From Sphingomonas psychrolutea (GTDB lineage Bacteria; Pseudomonadota; Alphaproteobacteria; Sphingomonadales; Sphingomonadaceae), in the NCBI RefSeq assembly GCF_014636175.1, contig NZ_BMDW01000022.1, positions 1 through 64,000 of the forward strand: 64,000 nucleotides of DNA, read 5' to 3'. Position 1 is the stretch's first letter, and each line of letters opens with the position of its first letter. Below the pieces are notes generated by a model. The model saw nothing but the letters and a program-made list of their open reading frames with translations, had not been told where the DNA came from and did no database searches. Positions 17,476 to 28,614 of this stretch are shown in pieces. The position numbers and the translations under genes were made by a program.

Positions 17476-19085
17476 ATGAAAGAGATGCGCTTGGATATCG
17501 TCACGCTTGGCGCCGCGGCGCCCGCTTTGGACCCAAGGGCGCATCGCAGTCTGCTGTGGGACTGGCGCGCATGGATGCTGGCGGCAGCGTTCGTGCTCGG
17601 GGTCGCGGGTCGGCTTGCCTACAGCTGGAACGCGCCGTTTTGGTTCGACGAGACTTTCAGCGGGGTCATCGCGAGCCAGCGCGACGCTGCCTCCCTGTTA
17701 TCGTGGTGCCTGCATGAATTGACCGGCCCGGCCTATTATATGCCGCTGTGGGCTTGGGAAAAGCTGGCAGGGAATAGCGACTTGGCGCTCCGCCTTCCGA
17801 GCCTGTTCTGTGCGCTGGCCGCGCCGATCTTGATCGCGGCCGGTGGTAGCCGGGACCGCGATCTGCGGGTCTTCTGGGCGACGTTGGTGTTGCTGTGGCT
17901 GCCGGCGCAGGTTGTCGCGTTCGAGGCTCGCCCCTATCCGCAACTGTTTCTCCTGGGGACGGCGCAAGCGATTGCCTTTCTGCGCCTGATGCAGCAGCCG
18001 GATCGCACGCGCGCCGCATGGTGGGCGGGGTGGGCCGCGTGTGCGATCCTCACCAATTACAATGCGGTGGTGATCGCAGGCGTTCAGGGACTTCTATATC
18101 TCGCGCATCACCGCAGGGCGGCCGTGGCAACGTGGCCGGCACTGTTGGCATTCGTCCCGGTTGCGGCCTGGATCGCGCTACATGTCGGATTTCTGATGAC
18201 CCTCGCGGCGGTGCACGGGCAGGCCTATGCCCCCCTCCCACTGTCACAAGTGGCGACAATTCCGGCGTTGTTGTTCGGGCTGCCGTTCCATGGCACCCTG
18301 GTTCTCGGAACGATCGCGGCGTCGTCCTTCTTCGCGCGGCGGCGCTTGGCGGTGCCGATGACGCCCGAGGCCCTGCTTGCGCTGAGCGGCGTCATTGCTC
18401 TTGCGGTCGTATTGCTGCTCGCGTTCGTGCGACCGGGCTTTGCGCCGCGCTATCTTACGCCGACAATGCCCGCTGTGCTTTTCGCGGTGGCATGGTGGGC
18501 GCGCGCGATGTTGCGGATCGATGTGAAGCCGGTCGTGATCGTGGTAGCCGTATTGATGCTCGCGGCTGGCGGCGTGTTGCGATCGAGCCTGACCGAGCGA
18601 AGGGCGATGTGCGTCATCTGTTTAATCTTGAGCAACCTTCGGCCTGGCTGACTGAGCGTCCGCTGCGACGGCTGGTATTTTTTTGGGATGGGCCGGTCGG
18701 CGCTGCGGGGGACCCTGCGCGGATGGCTGAGGTAGGTGGCTTTTTCCTCCACCGTTCGGGCGTCCGGGTCGCTGTCAGCGTCCTGCATCTGCAACCCGGA
18801 GCGGATCCCAATCTGGCGCTTATCGCCGCCTCGGAAAGGCCAGGGACCGCTCTCTTGTGGATTGCCAACGACCGGCTCGGCGGGGTGCATCAGCCCCGCC
18901 TGGATCGGATCGACCCGACGCTCCTATGTCGCGATTTCGGGGAAGGGCAGGTGGTGGTGACCGCTTGCCGACCCCGTGTGGGTCAGGCGGTGCGCTCGGC
19001 CAGCACGGTGAGGCCGGCGGCCGAAACCTCGGCGAAACCGCCCTCGATCGCGATCGTCTCGGGCTCGCCCTTTTCGGTGCGATAG
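17476..19085 (+). pseudogene. GT39-like membrane protein, frameshifted
   Basis: A polytopic membrane protein resembling family 39 glycosyltransferases: about ten hydrophobic segments, and an acidic pair in the first outer loop (NAPFWFDETFSGV) where GT39 enzymes have their catalytic Asp. The reading frame breaks near 18600: in the first frame translation ends at 18651 as ...ERRAMCVICLILSNLRPG, while the next frame continues sensibly as GDVRHLFNLEQPSAWLTERP and on for about 150 residues. Adding one A to GCGAAGGGC restores a continuous protein. The second part runs to 19085 and overlaps the convergent atpC end by about 100 bases. GGAGG eight bases before the ATG is a good ribosome site. It may be a real pseudogene or an assembly error. 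Confidence 0.7.
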
Positions 19086-19237
19086 ACCGACAGCGCGCCG
19101 TCGCGGATCGTCGACATCACCGGGGCATGGCCCTCCAGCACGCCGAAATCGCCCTCGGTGCCGGGGACGACGACCATATACACGTCCTCGTTGCGGACGA
19201 GACGTTCGGGGGTGACGAGTTCGAAGTGGAGGGGCAT
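18983..19237 (-). CDS. atpC: ATP synthase epsilon subunit, short form
   Basis: An 84-residue epsilon subunit beginning [14 protein letters not shown], with the beta-sandwich motifs [22 protein letters not shown] and [20 protein letters not shown]. It contains only the N-terminal domain that attaches to gamma and the c-ring. The C-terminal helical hairpin (about 45 residues) that inhibits ATP hydrolysis in many bacteria is missing. Last gene of the atpHAG-D-C series, separated from atpD by a 176-base gap full of hairpins. Confidence 0.92.
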   Translation of the reverse strand: MPLHFELVTPERLVRNEDVYMVVVPGTEGDFGVLEGHAPVMSTIRDGALSVYRTEKGEPETIAIEGGFAEVSAAGLTVLAERTA

Positions 19238-19252
19238 GGTTCTTATCCTATG

Positions 19253-19397
19253 CCCTCTCCCGCTGTCGCGGGAGAGGCTACGAAGACTTGGCAGCTTGCT
19301 GCCTAGTCGAAGTCGGTGAGGGTCTTCTTCTGTTTGCCCGACGCGGGAGACAGAAGAAGACCCTCACCCAACCCTCTCCCGCGAAGGCGGGAGAGGG
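19253..19397. repeat. compound hairpin element between atpD and atpC
   Basis: Four stem-loops in a row: a 10-bp CCTCTCCCGC stem (19254-19277), a 10-bp stem with one mismatch (19285-19308), a perfect 18-bp stem beginning GTGAGGGTCTTCTTCTGT (19316-19333 with 19350-19367), and an 11-bp CCCTCTCCCGC stem with loop GAAG (19372-19397). The first and last hairpins are also inverted copies of each other, so an outer 11-bp stem could enclose the rest. It belongs to the same broad family as the elements at 39913 and 41532. Confidence 0.9.
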
Positions 19398-19413
19398 CTA
19401 ATAAGTAGAAGCC

Positions 19414-20946
<1,533 letters not shown>

Positions 20947-21630
20947 TTACTTCCTTGTCGCTTTGTCTTGGGCGGCTTTTGCGGGGACGGTTTGATCTTG
21001 CGGAACGGTCGGGTTCTTCGCACCGGGGCGGATGATCGTGACGATCGCGCTGCGGTTGCGTTTGTGCTCGGGGTCGGCAATCGGGCCCGGATCGAACACG
21101 ATCCGCGCGCCCGGCAGGCTGACATCGACGGGCAACAATGACTTGATGCCGGCCTTGATCGGATCGGTCGGCTGGACGTCGAAGCGGCCGAGGAAGCCCG
21201 ACAATACGCGCAGCGGCGTCTTGTCGACATCGCTCGCGGATTTGCTGTCGCGCCCGTCATCGCCGGTCGCGGTGAAGGTGAAAACGTAGCGATCGACCAG
21301 AGCGGCCGTCGTCCCCGATGCTTCGAGCGTGCTGCGCGTCTTGATCGGCGAGCGTGGGAGCTGGATGACCTGTTCGTCGCTTTTCGCGGAGAAGGTGCCG
21401 GGTGCGCCCTCCGTCATCGGCGCGATCGTATAGCCCAAGTCCTTGGCCGCCTGCGTGCGAATGGAGGGATCGGTGAACACCGTGCCCCAACGCCGCGCCA
21501 TTTCCTTGGCCGGATCGAGCAGATCGTTCGACATCATATTGGCGGCATCGACCGTATTCGAAACAGGCGCGCCAGCGCATGCGGCAAGAGCCGCACACAG
21601 CATCATCGGCAAGGCGCGCGCGATCTTCAC
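20947..21630 (-). CDS. lipoprotein of unknown function inside the ATP synthase operon
   Basis: A 227-residue protein with a lipoprotein signal (MKIARALPMMLCAALAAC; lipobox LAAC, Cys18). The mature part contains VDAANMMSNDLLDPAKEMARRWG, a region with a beta-rich look (LVDRYVFTFTATG) and a Lys/Gln/Pro tail. I do not recognise a family. The GTG start follows the atpG TAA stop directly, and the stop is three bases before the atpD start, so it must be co-transcribed with ATP synthase. This makes it likely to be made at operon-level amounts and placed in the inner or outer membrane. Confidence 0.8.
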   Translation of the reverse strand: MKIARALPMMLCAALAACAGAPVSNTVDAANMMSNDLLDPAKEMARRWGTVFTDPSIRTQAAKDLGYTIAPMTEGAPGTFSAKSDEQVIQLPRSPIKTRSTLEASGTTAALVDRYVFTFTATGDDGRDSKSASDVDKTPLRVLSGFLGRFDVQPTDPIKAGIKSLLPVDVSLPGARIVFDPGPIADPEHKRNRSAIVTIIRPGAKNPTVPQDQTVPAKAAQDKATRK

Positions 21631-22512
21631 TTACTTGAGCGCCTCGGCACCCGAGATGATCTCGACCAGCTCGGTGGTGATCGCGGCCTGACGGCTGCGA
21701 TTGTACTGGATCGTCAGCCGGTTGATCATGTCGCCGGCGTTGCGCGTGGCATTGTCCATCGCGGTCATGCGGCTGCCCTGTTCCGATGCGGCGTTTTCGA
21801 GCAGCGCACGGAACAGCTGGATCGCGACGTTGCGCGGCAGCAGTTCGGCGAGGATCGTTTCCTCGTCGGGCTCATACTCGACCGCGGCGCCGCCATCCGA
21901 CACGGGTGCCGCGTTCAGGTCGATTGCGACCGGGATGATCTGGCGACCGGTCGGCTCCTGCACCAGCGCCGATTGGAAGCGCGCGTAGAACAGATGCGCG
22001 ATGTCGAACGCGCCTGCCTCGAAGCGGGCGATCACATCGTCGGCGATCGCGCGCGCATCGGCGAAAGCGACGGTCTTGATGTGGCTCATTTCATGATCGG
22101 CGGCGATCTGGTTCGGGAAGAAGCGCTTGATCACGCGACCCTTTTTGCCAGCGACGTAAAATTTCACGGTCTTGCCCGCTGCCTCAAGCTCCTCGGCCTT
22201 GCGGCGTGCGGCGCGAACGATGTTCGAGTTGAACGCACCCGCCAAGCCACGCTCGGAGGTTGCGATGATGATGAGGTGCGTCTGGTCCTTGCCCGTGCCC
22301 GCGAGCAGCTTGGGGCTGCTCTCGCTGACAGAGACCTTCGAGGCGAGCGATGCCATCACGGCTTCGAGCCGCTCGGCATAGGGACGCCCGGCGACTGCCG
22401 CTTCCTGCGCACGGCGCAGCTTTGCGGCGGCGACCATTTTCATCGCCTTGGTGATCTTCTGCGTCGACTTCACCGAGCCGATGCGGACCTTGAGGGCTTT
22501 AAGCGAGGCCAT
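21631..22512 (-). CDS. atpG: ATP synthase gamma subunit
   Basis: A 293-residue central-stalk subunit. N-terminal helix [20 protein letters not shown] and [17 protein letters not shown], and the C-terminal signature [19 protein letters not shown] with [22 protein letters not shown], are diagnostic. Its coiled coil turns inside the alpha3-beta3 ring. It lies downstream of atpA across a 90-base gap containing a REP-like pair, and abuts the lipoprotein gene. Confidence 0.97.
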   Translation of the reverse strand: MASLKALKVRIGSVKSTQKITKAMKMVAAAKLRRAQEAAVAGRPYAERLEAVMASLASKVSVSESSPKLLAGTGKDQTHLIIIATSERGLAGAFNSNIVRAARRKAEELEAAGKTVKFYVAGKKGRVIKRFFPNQIAADHEMSHIKTVAFADARAIADDVIARFEAGAFDIAHLFYARFQSALVQEPTGRQIIPVAIDLNAAPVSDGGAAVEYEPDEETILAELLPRNVAIQLFRALLENAASEQGSRMTAMDNATRNAGDMINRLTIQYNRSRQAAITTELVEIISGAEALK

Positions 22513-22527
22513 CGTTTTCCCAATCTC

Positions 22528-22590
22528 GTCATGCCAGCGCAGGCTGGCATCTCTCCGTAACCGGGAGACCCCAGCCTTCGCTGGGGTGAC
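22528..22590. repeat. REP-like hairpin pair between atpA and atpG
   Basis: Two 8-bp hairpins, ATGCCAGC/GCTGGCAT and ACCCCAGC/GCTGGGGT, back to back, with outer ends GTCAT and GTGAC matching as an inverted pair. It resembles the GTCACCCCGG family in layout but differs in sequence. Confidence 0.85.
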
Positions 22591-22602
22591 GGTTGATCCT
22601 AA

Positions 22603-24135
<1,533 letters not shown>

Positions 24136-24690
24136 TTAGCCTTTCATCGCGAGCGCGAGTGAGTTCAAACGGGTACGGATCGACGAATCGATCCGTTGCG
24201 AGCCGATCTGGACGACCAGACCGCCGAGAAGTGCAGGATCGACTGAGAGATCGACCGAAACGTCGGTGCCGATGCGGGTGCTTAACTGCTGCTTCAGCGC
24301 ATCGACCTGATCGTCGCTGAGCGGGTGCGCCGAGGTGACTTCCGCCGTCGTCTCGCCGCGATGGCGTGCGGCGAGATTGCGAAAGTCACGGATGATCGCC
24401 GGAAGCTTCGCCAAACGGCGATTCTCCGCCAACACGCCGAGAAACTTCGCCGTCGTGTCATCGACGTCGATCAGCTCGGCGGCGGCGGCAATCGCCTTGG
24501 CGGCGGCCCCGCGCGACACGATCGGGCTGGCGATGAGCGCTGCGAACTCGCTCGACTGCGCGATCGTCTCACGCACGCGGCCAAGGCTGGCCTCGACGGC
24601 GTCGATCGCCTTGCTGTCACGCGCAAGCTCGAACAATGCGGTCGCGTAGCGTCCGCTTAAGCTTGCTTGAATACCGCCGGATGTCTCCAC
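24136..24690 (-). CDS. atpH: ATP synthase delta subunit
   Basis: A 184-residue peripheral-stalk subunit (OSCP homologue) beginning METSGGIQASLSGRYATALFE and containing the conserved C-terminal DPALLGGLVVQIGSQRIDSSIRTRL. First gene of this cluster; the F0 genes are not in the window, as usual for Alphaproteobacteria. The 208 bases upstream, shared with the divergent chemotaxis receptor gene, must hold the operon promoter; I could not pick out clear -10/-35 boxes. Confidence 0.95.
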   Translation of the reverse strand: METSGGIQASLSGRYATALFELARDSKAIDAVEASLGRVRETIAQSSEFAALIASPIVSRGAAAKAIAAAAELIDVDDTTAKFLGVLAENRRLAKLPAIIRDFRNLAARHRGETTAEVTSAHPLSDDQVDALKQQLSTRIGTDVSVDLSVDPALLGGLVVQIGSQRIDSSIRTRLNSLALAMKG

Positions 24691-24898
24691 GCGATTGGGG
24701 TCCTCTTGGGCACGAATGGTGGCCCCATGCGAATGGAAGGCGCGAGAGATTGCGCCTGCCGATGGGTTGGCGGGCGGTTAGCATCGGGTCGGGCGCGATG
24801 CAAGCCGCGCGGTGGAGCAATGTGCAGCGCTGGCGTTTCACGCAACTGTAACATTCGCTTAACCATTCGTTGGCGGCTTTGCGTGCAAAGCGAACGCC

Positions 24899-26680
24899 AT
24901 GACTAGCATTGCTCGCTTACGCTCATTCCCGAATCTTCCAGCACCCGTCGCCCGCTGGGTCGAGCGGTGGGAGGCGGGGGGGCGTAACATGCGCGCGCAG
25001 TTACGCCGGATCGTCGTTGCCCTGCTCGCGATTCAGGCGTTGCTGGCGCTCGCGCTGATCGGCACCACGCTGGCGACGAGCCACCGCGTGACGGTGCTGG
25101 TGATGGATCGGCTTTATCCGATCGGTGAGCTGCAACGCGTCAATGCGAGCTACGCGACCGCGCTGCTCACTGCGCAAAAGGTCCGTAGCGGGAACCTGTC
25201 GGCGCTCGGCGCGGTCGCGACGATCGAGGGCGCCCGCGGCGAGATCGCGACAAGCTGGGCGGAATTCACGCGCCACAATCTCGATGCGCGGCGGACAGCC
25301 GAAGTCGCGCAAGTCGCGGCGGCGCGGCGCGATGCCGATGCGGCGCTCGATCGTCTGCTCGACCTGTTGCGCGCGGGCCGTACCGAGCAGCTCGATTTTT
25401 TCGTCAGCGGCGCGTTGTATGCCGCGATCGATCCGCTGACCGCGACGAGCAGCACGCTGATCGCGGATTTGCGTAGCGACGCATCGCAGGAACGCAGCGT
25501 GCTGGAGCAAAGCTTCGGTGAGGTCTATATTCTTGTCGCAGTCATCACGGTCGCCGCGATTATGGTCGCCTTTTGGGGAATGCAGATGTTGCGCCGCCGC
25601 GTCGAGCGCCCGCTTGCGCTCATCGCCGAGGCGACGCGCGACATCACGCTGGAGCGCGCCGATGCGCCGATCCCCGCGCTCGACCGTAGCGACGAGATTG
25701 GCGACATCGCCCGCGCCCTGGTTTTTGCGCGGCAACGCTCGGCCGATGCGCGCAGCTTGCGCGAAGACGCGCGCCGTACCGCCGATGCCGTCGGCGAGCG
25801 CGACCGCCGTGAACAGCACGCGCGCGCACGCCGCGCCGCGCATCTCGACGCGCTGTTCGAGGCGTTCGAGGTGGAAGCGGGGGCGTCGGTCCGGCAACTC
25901 GCCTCGGCTGGGCCAGCGTTGCGCGAGACCGCGGGTGCGATGTCGGCCGAGGCCGGCGCGACCGAACAGCAGGCGATGGCGACTGCCGCGATTACCGATC
26001 AAAGCGCCAACAACGCGCGCACCATTACGCATTCCGCCGCCGCGCTCGCCGGCGCGATCGAGCGGATCAGCCGCGAGGCCAATGAATCGCGCGCCAGCGT
26101 CGCCACCGTTCGCGCGCGCACGCTTGAAGGGCGCGACCGGGCCGAATCGCTTGGCGAGATGATCGCCGAGATCGCCGCCGTGCTCGATCTCATCGCCGCG
26201 GTCGCCGGGCAAACCAATTTGCTCGCGCTTAACGCCACGATCGAGGCGGCGCGCGGAGGCGAGGCGGGGCGCGGCTTCGCGGTCGTCGCCGATGAAGTGA
26301 AGGGTCTGGCACGCCAGACGCAATCCGCCGCCGGGCGGATCGAGGCGCGACTCGCCGCGGTGCGCACCGCCAGCGACACCGTGCTCGCGACGATCGAATC
26401 GGTCGATGCGCTGGTGGCGGAGCTCGATCAATCCTCGGCCAACGTCGCGAGCGCGGTCGATCAACAACGCGGCATGACGCAAGCGATCGCCCACGCCATC
26501 GCCGAAGTCGAGGACGGCACCGCTGATGCCGCCGCCAATATGCAGACCTTGCGCGAGCGCGCCGAACGATCGCGCCACACGGCCGATCAGGTGACGCGCA
26601 CGGCGGGGGATGTGGCCGGCGGGGTCGAGCAATTGCGCGCCCAGATCAACCGCTTGATCGCCGACGTGCGCGCGGCGTAG
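24899..26680 (+). CDS. methyl-accepting chemotaxis protein
   Basis: A 593-residue receptor. A first membrane helix lies near residues 40-63, a periplasmic mostly helical sensor near 64-205 (ligand unknown), a second membrane helix near 208-230, HAMP near 230-285 and a cytoplasmic signalling domain to the end. The hairpin tip is recognisable: [23 protein letters not shown] followed by [15 protein letters not shown]. No C-terminal CheR-binding pentapeptide is present; the protein ends LIADVRAA. It stands alone, with no che genes nearby, divergent from the ATP synthase cluster. Confidence 0.9.
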   Translation: MTSIARLRSFPNLPAPVARWVERWEAGGRNMRAQLRRIVVALLAIQALLALALIGTTLATSHRVTVLVMDRLYPIGELQRVNASYATALLTAQKVRSGNLSALGAVATIEGARGEIATSWAEFTRHNLDARRTAEVAQVAAARRDADAALDRLLDLLRAGRTEQLDFFVSGALYAAIDPLTATSSTLIADLRSDASQERSVLEQSFGEVYILVAVITVAAIMVAFWGMQMLRRRVERPLALIAEATRDITLERADAPIPALDRSDEIGDIARALVFARQRSADARSLREDARRTADAVGERDRREQHARARRAAHLDALFEAFEVEAGASVRQLASAGPALRETAGAMSAEAGATEQQAMATAAITDQSANNARTITHSAAALAGAIERISREANESRASVATVRARTLEGRDRAESLGEMIAEIAAVLDLIAAVAGQTNLLALNATIEAARGGEAGRGFAVVADEVKGLARQTQSAAGRIEARLAAVRTASDTVLATIESVDALVAELDQSSANVASAVDQQRGMTQAIAHAIAEVEDGTADAAANMQTLRERAERSRHTADQVTRTAGDVAGGVEQLRAQINRLIADVRAA

Positions 26681-26738
26681 CGCGACGCTGCGAACGGCGC
26701 TAGCGAGGGTCCGCAACCCTAGTCTGCGGAGCGATTCG

Positions 26739-27422
26739 ATGATCGGCACGATGGAAAAGAAGACGATGTCCGACGACGCCGAGATCGCCGTCTATCACGT
26801 CCAGCCAACGGGCGTGCGCAAGGGCGGGCTCGTGCTCGTCCAGGAAATTTTCGGCATTACCGACCATATTCGCGATCTGTGCGACGAATATGCCGCTGAC
26901 GGTTATGAAGTGCTCTCGCCCGCTCTGTTCGACCGCGAACATCCCGGGTTCGAAGCGGACTATTCGGGCGAGGGGTTCGCGCGAGCCGTTCAGCTCGCGC
27001 GCGAACTCCATCCCTTCGACCTGTCGCTCGCCGATGTGCAGACCTGCGTCGATGAATTGGCGCCGAAGGGGCCCGTGTTCGTCGTCGGCTATTGCTATGG
27101 CGGATCGGTCGCCTGGTTCGCCGCGACGCGGATGCACGGTGTCGCCGCCGCCTCGGGCTATTATGGCAGCTTGATCCCGGCCGCGGCGGATGAAGAGCCC
27201 AAGGTGCCCGTCATCCTCCACTTCGGCCGCCACGACACCGGCATCCCGATGGACGGCGTCGACAAGGTGATTGCCAAGGATTGGCCGAACGCGACGGTGC
27301 ACGTGTACGAAGCGGGCCACGGCTTCAATTCGGATCGGCGCAAGGATTACCACGAACCCAGCGCCGATCTGGCGCGTGAACGCACGCTCGAACTGTTCGA
27401 GGCGAACGGGGCGGGGGGTTAG
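26739..27422 (+). CDS. dienelactone hydrolase family protein
   Basis: A 227-residue alpha/beta hydrolase with the dienelactone-hydrolase triad: Cys119 in VVGYCYGGSVAW, Asp166 in GRHDTGIP and His194 in EAGHGFNSD. The early motif LVLVQEIFGITDHIRDLCDEYA is also typical of carboxymethylenebutenolidases, which open dienelactones in aromatic degradation. No other catabolic genes are adjacent, so its physiological substrate is open. The start is uncertain between 26739, 26751 and 26766; the shortest would still keep the fold. The end overlaps the convergent regulator gene by four bases. Confidence 0.85.
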   Translation: MIGTMEKKTMSDDAEIAVYHVQPTGVRKGGLVLVQEIFGITDHIRDLCDEYAADGYEVLSPALFDREHPGFEADYSGEGFARAVQLARELHPFDLSLADVQTCVDELAPKGPVFVVGYCYGGSVAWFAATRMHGVAAASGYYGSLIPAAADEEPKVPVILHFGRHDTGIPMDGVDKVIAKDWPNATVHVYEAGHGFNSDRRKDYHEPSADLARERTLELFEANGAGG

Positions 27423-27637
27423 ACGATCCCGCCCTCATCCGCGTAATCAAGCAGATCGCCGGGTTTGCAATCGAGTTCCTGGCACAGCTTTTCGAGCGTT
27501 TCGAAGCGGACGCCCTTTACCTTGCCCGATCGCAGCAGCGACAAATTGGTTTCGCTGATGTCGATCCGCTGCGCGAGATCCTTGGCGCGCATTTTCCGGC
27601 GCGCGAGCATGACATCCAGGGTGACGATGATCGGCAT
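27419..27637 (-). CDS. small XRE-family transcriptional regulator
   Basis: A 72-residue Cro/C1-type helix-turn-helix protein that is essentially one DNA-binding domain: MLARRKMRAKDLAQRIDIS, then the recognition region ETNLSLLRSGKVKGVRFETL, then LCQELDCKPGDLLDY. It resembles the short YozG-type regulators that pair with DUF2975 membrane proteins, and here it is the third gene after a small membrane protein and a DUF2975 protein. It probably autoregulates this operon; see the promoter upstream. Confidence 0.88.
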   Translation of the reverse strand: MPIIVTLDVMLARRKMRAKDLAQRIDISETNLSLLRSGKVKGVRFETLEKLCQELDCKPGDLLDYADEGGIV

Positions 27638-27640
27638 GGC

Positions 27641-28141
27641 TCAGACAATCTGCTCGTGATCGGCTTTGATCTGGGCGGCCAGGCCTTGCACCCGGCCAAC
27701 CAGCCGGATCGCGACCCCGACGCAGATCAGCGCGACCTGCACCGTTGCGTAAGACCCTGTCAGCGCGTCCATCTTGGTGTTTGCCGGGCCAACGAGCACA
27801 GCAAGGATCCCGCTAGCGACCAGCCAGTCGCCCATGCGCCCGAGCAGTCGACCGCCCTCGGCCGACAGGATCGCGCCCTCGGCATAGGTTTTGAAAAGGT
27901 GCCGCGCGGTCCAGAGCGCCGCGAGCAAGGCAAGCGCGGGAAGGCATTCGATCGCCAAAAGGACGAGGCGTTCGCTTGCCGACCCGAGATCGGGTGTGCC
28001 GACCGCCTGAACAATACCCTTGAGCGGGATGTACAGCACTTCGCTGAACAGCAGGAAAGCCCCGATCCCGAACAGCCAGCCGAATACGCGCTTGAGCCTC
28101 GCGCTCTGCGCGGCGAGCGCGTCGATCGAAGGTAAGGTCAT
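27641..28141 (-). CDS. DUF2975 membrane protein
   Basis: A 166-residue protein with four hydrophobic segments (about residues 20-42, 63-85, 105-123, 132-150) and short polar ends, matching the DUF2975 layout. Its function is unknown. DUF2975 genes are very often next to a small XRE regulator, as here (three bases apart), and the pair is thought to act as a unit. It overlaps the preceding small gene by four bases. Confidence 0.8.
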   Translation of the reverse strand: MTLPSIDALAAQSARLKRVFGWLFGIGAFLLFSEVLYIPLKGIVQAVGTPDLGSASERLVLLAIECLPALALLAALWTARHLFKTYAEGAILSAEGGRLLGRMGDWLVASGILAVLVGPANTKMDALTGSYATVQVALICVGVAIRLVGRVQGLAAQIKADHEQIV

Positions 28142-28359
28142 TGGTCGTCCTTTCCGATGACGATGCTGACGTTGAGGGCAAGGCCCGCAACGTCGATGGC
28201 GATGTGTGTGCGCAGGACGCTTTCATCCGAATGGGCGGTGCTTTGCCGCACCGTGAACGGTACCGCGCCGCTGCACGCCAAAACCAGCGCGGCCCCGCCG
28301 ATCAGGCCAAGGCCCGTGGCCACGGATTTGCGAACCCTAGCTTTAATCTCCGGCTTCAT
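28138..28359 (-). CDS. small membrane or exported protein, first gene of XRE/DUF2975 operon
   Basis: A 73-residue protein with one hydrophobic segment (residues about 16-34, containing GLIGGAALVLACSG) and a second mildly hydrophobic C-terminal stretch (IAIDVAGLALNVSIVIG). The Cys could belong to a degenerate lipobox, but it is not a good match. No family recognised. It is translationally coupled to the DUF2975 gene by a four-base overlap and is the first gene after a strong promoter. Confidence 0.7.
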   Translation of the reverse strand: MKPEIKARVRKSVATGLGLIGGAALVLACSGAVPFTVRQSTAHSDESVLRTHIAIDVAGLALNVSIVIGKDDQ

Positions 28360-28376
28360 CTCATTTCTCCATTTAA

Positions 28377-28414
28377 TTTACGTAAAACATAAATAAAATG
28401 GAAAATCGGGTCAA
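28377..28414 (-). promoter_or_regulatory. sigma-70 type promoter with palindromic operator
   Basis: Reading leftward, TTGACC (28414-28409), a 17-base spacer and TATGTT (28391-28386) give near-consensus -35 and -10 boxes. The perfect 10-base palindrome TTTACGTAAA (28377-28386) touches the -10 box and covers the expected start site, an ideal place for the operon's own XRE repressor. The surrounding 60 bases are strikingly AT-rich for this genome. GGAG lies seven bases before the first ATG. Confidence 0.75.
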
Positions 28415-28614
28415 TATATTTCTTTACAGCGCAGGACCGTCGCGGATTTTTCGCTGCTGATCGCGGACAATTTGCTCAATTTAAAGGCCTTTTCCGCAGC
28501 TCCTGCGCGCGTCAAACGATGGCCACGGGTCCGATGCGCGGCGGAACACGCTTTGCCTGGCCATTGCATGGCGAACGGGCTGGTTTTATCCTCGCGCGGC
28601 GGGAGGGGATGGCC

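Noticed and set aside
19253..19397. CRISPR-like array between atpD and atpC
   Set aside because: The repeats are inverted, not direct; there are only two copies of the CCCTCTCCCGC arm and no spacer pattern or cas gene.
25001..26749. 582-codon minus-strand frame opposite the chemotaxis receptor
   Set aside because: Antisense shadow of a helical Ala/Arg-rich gene.
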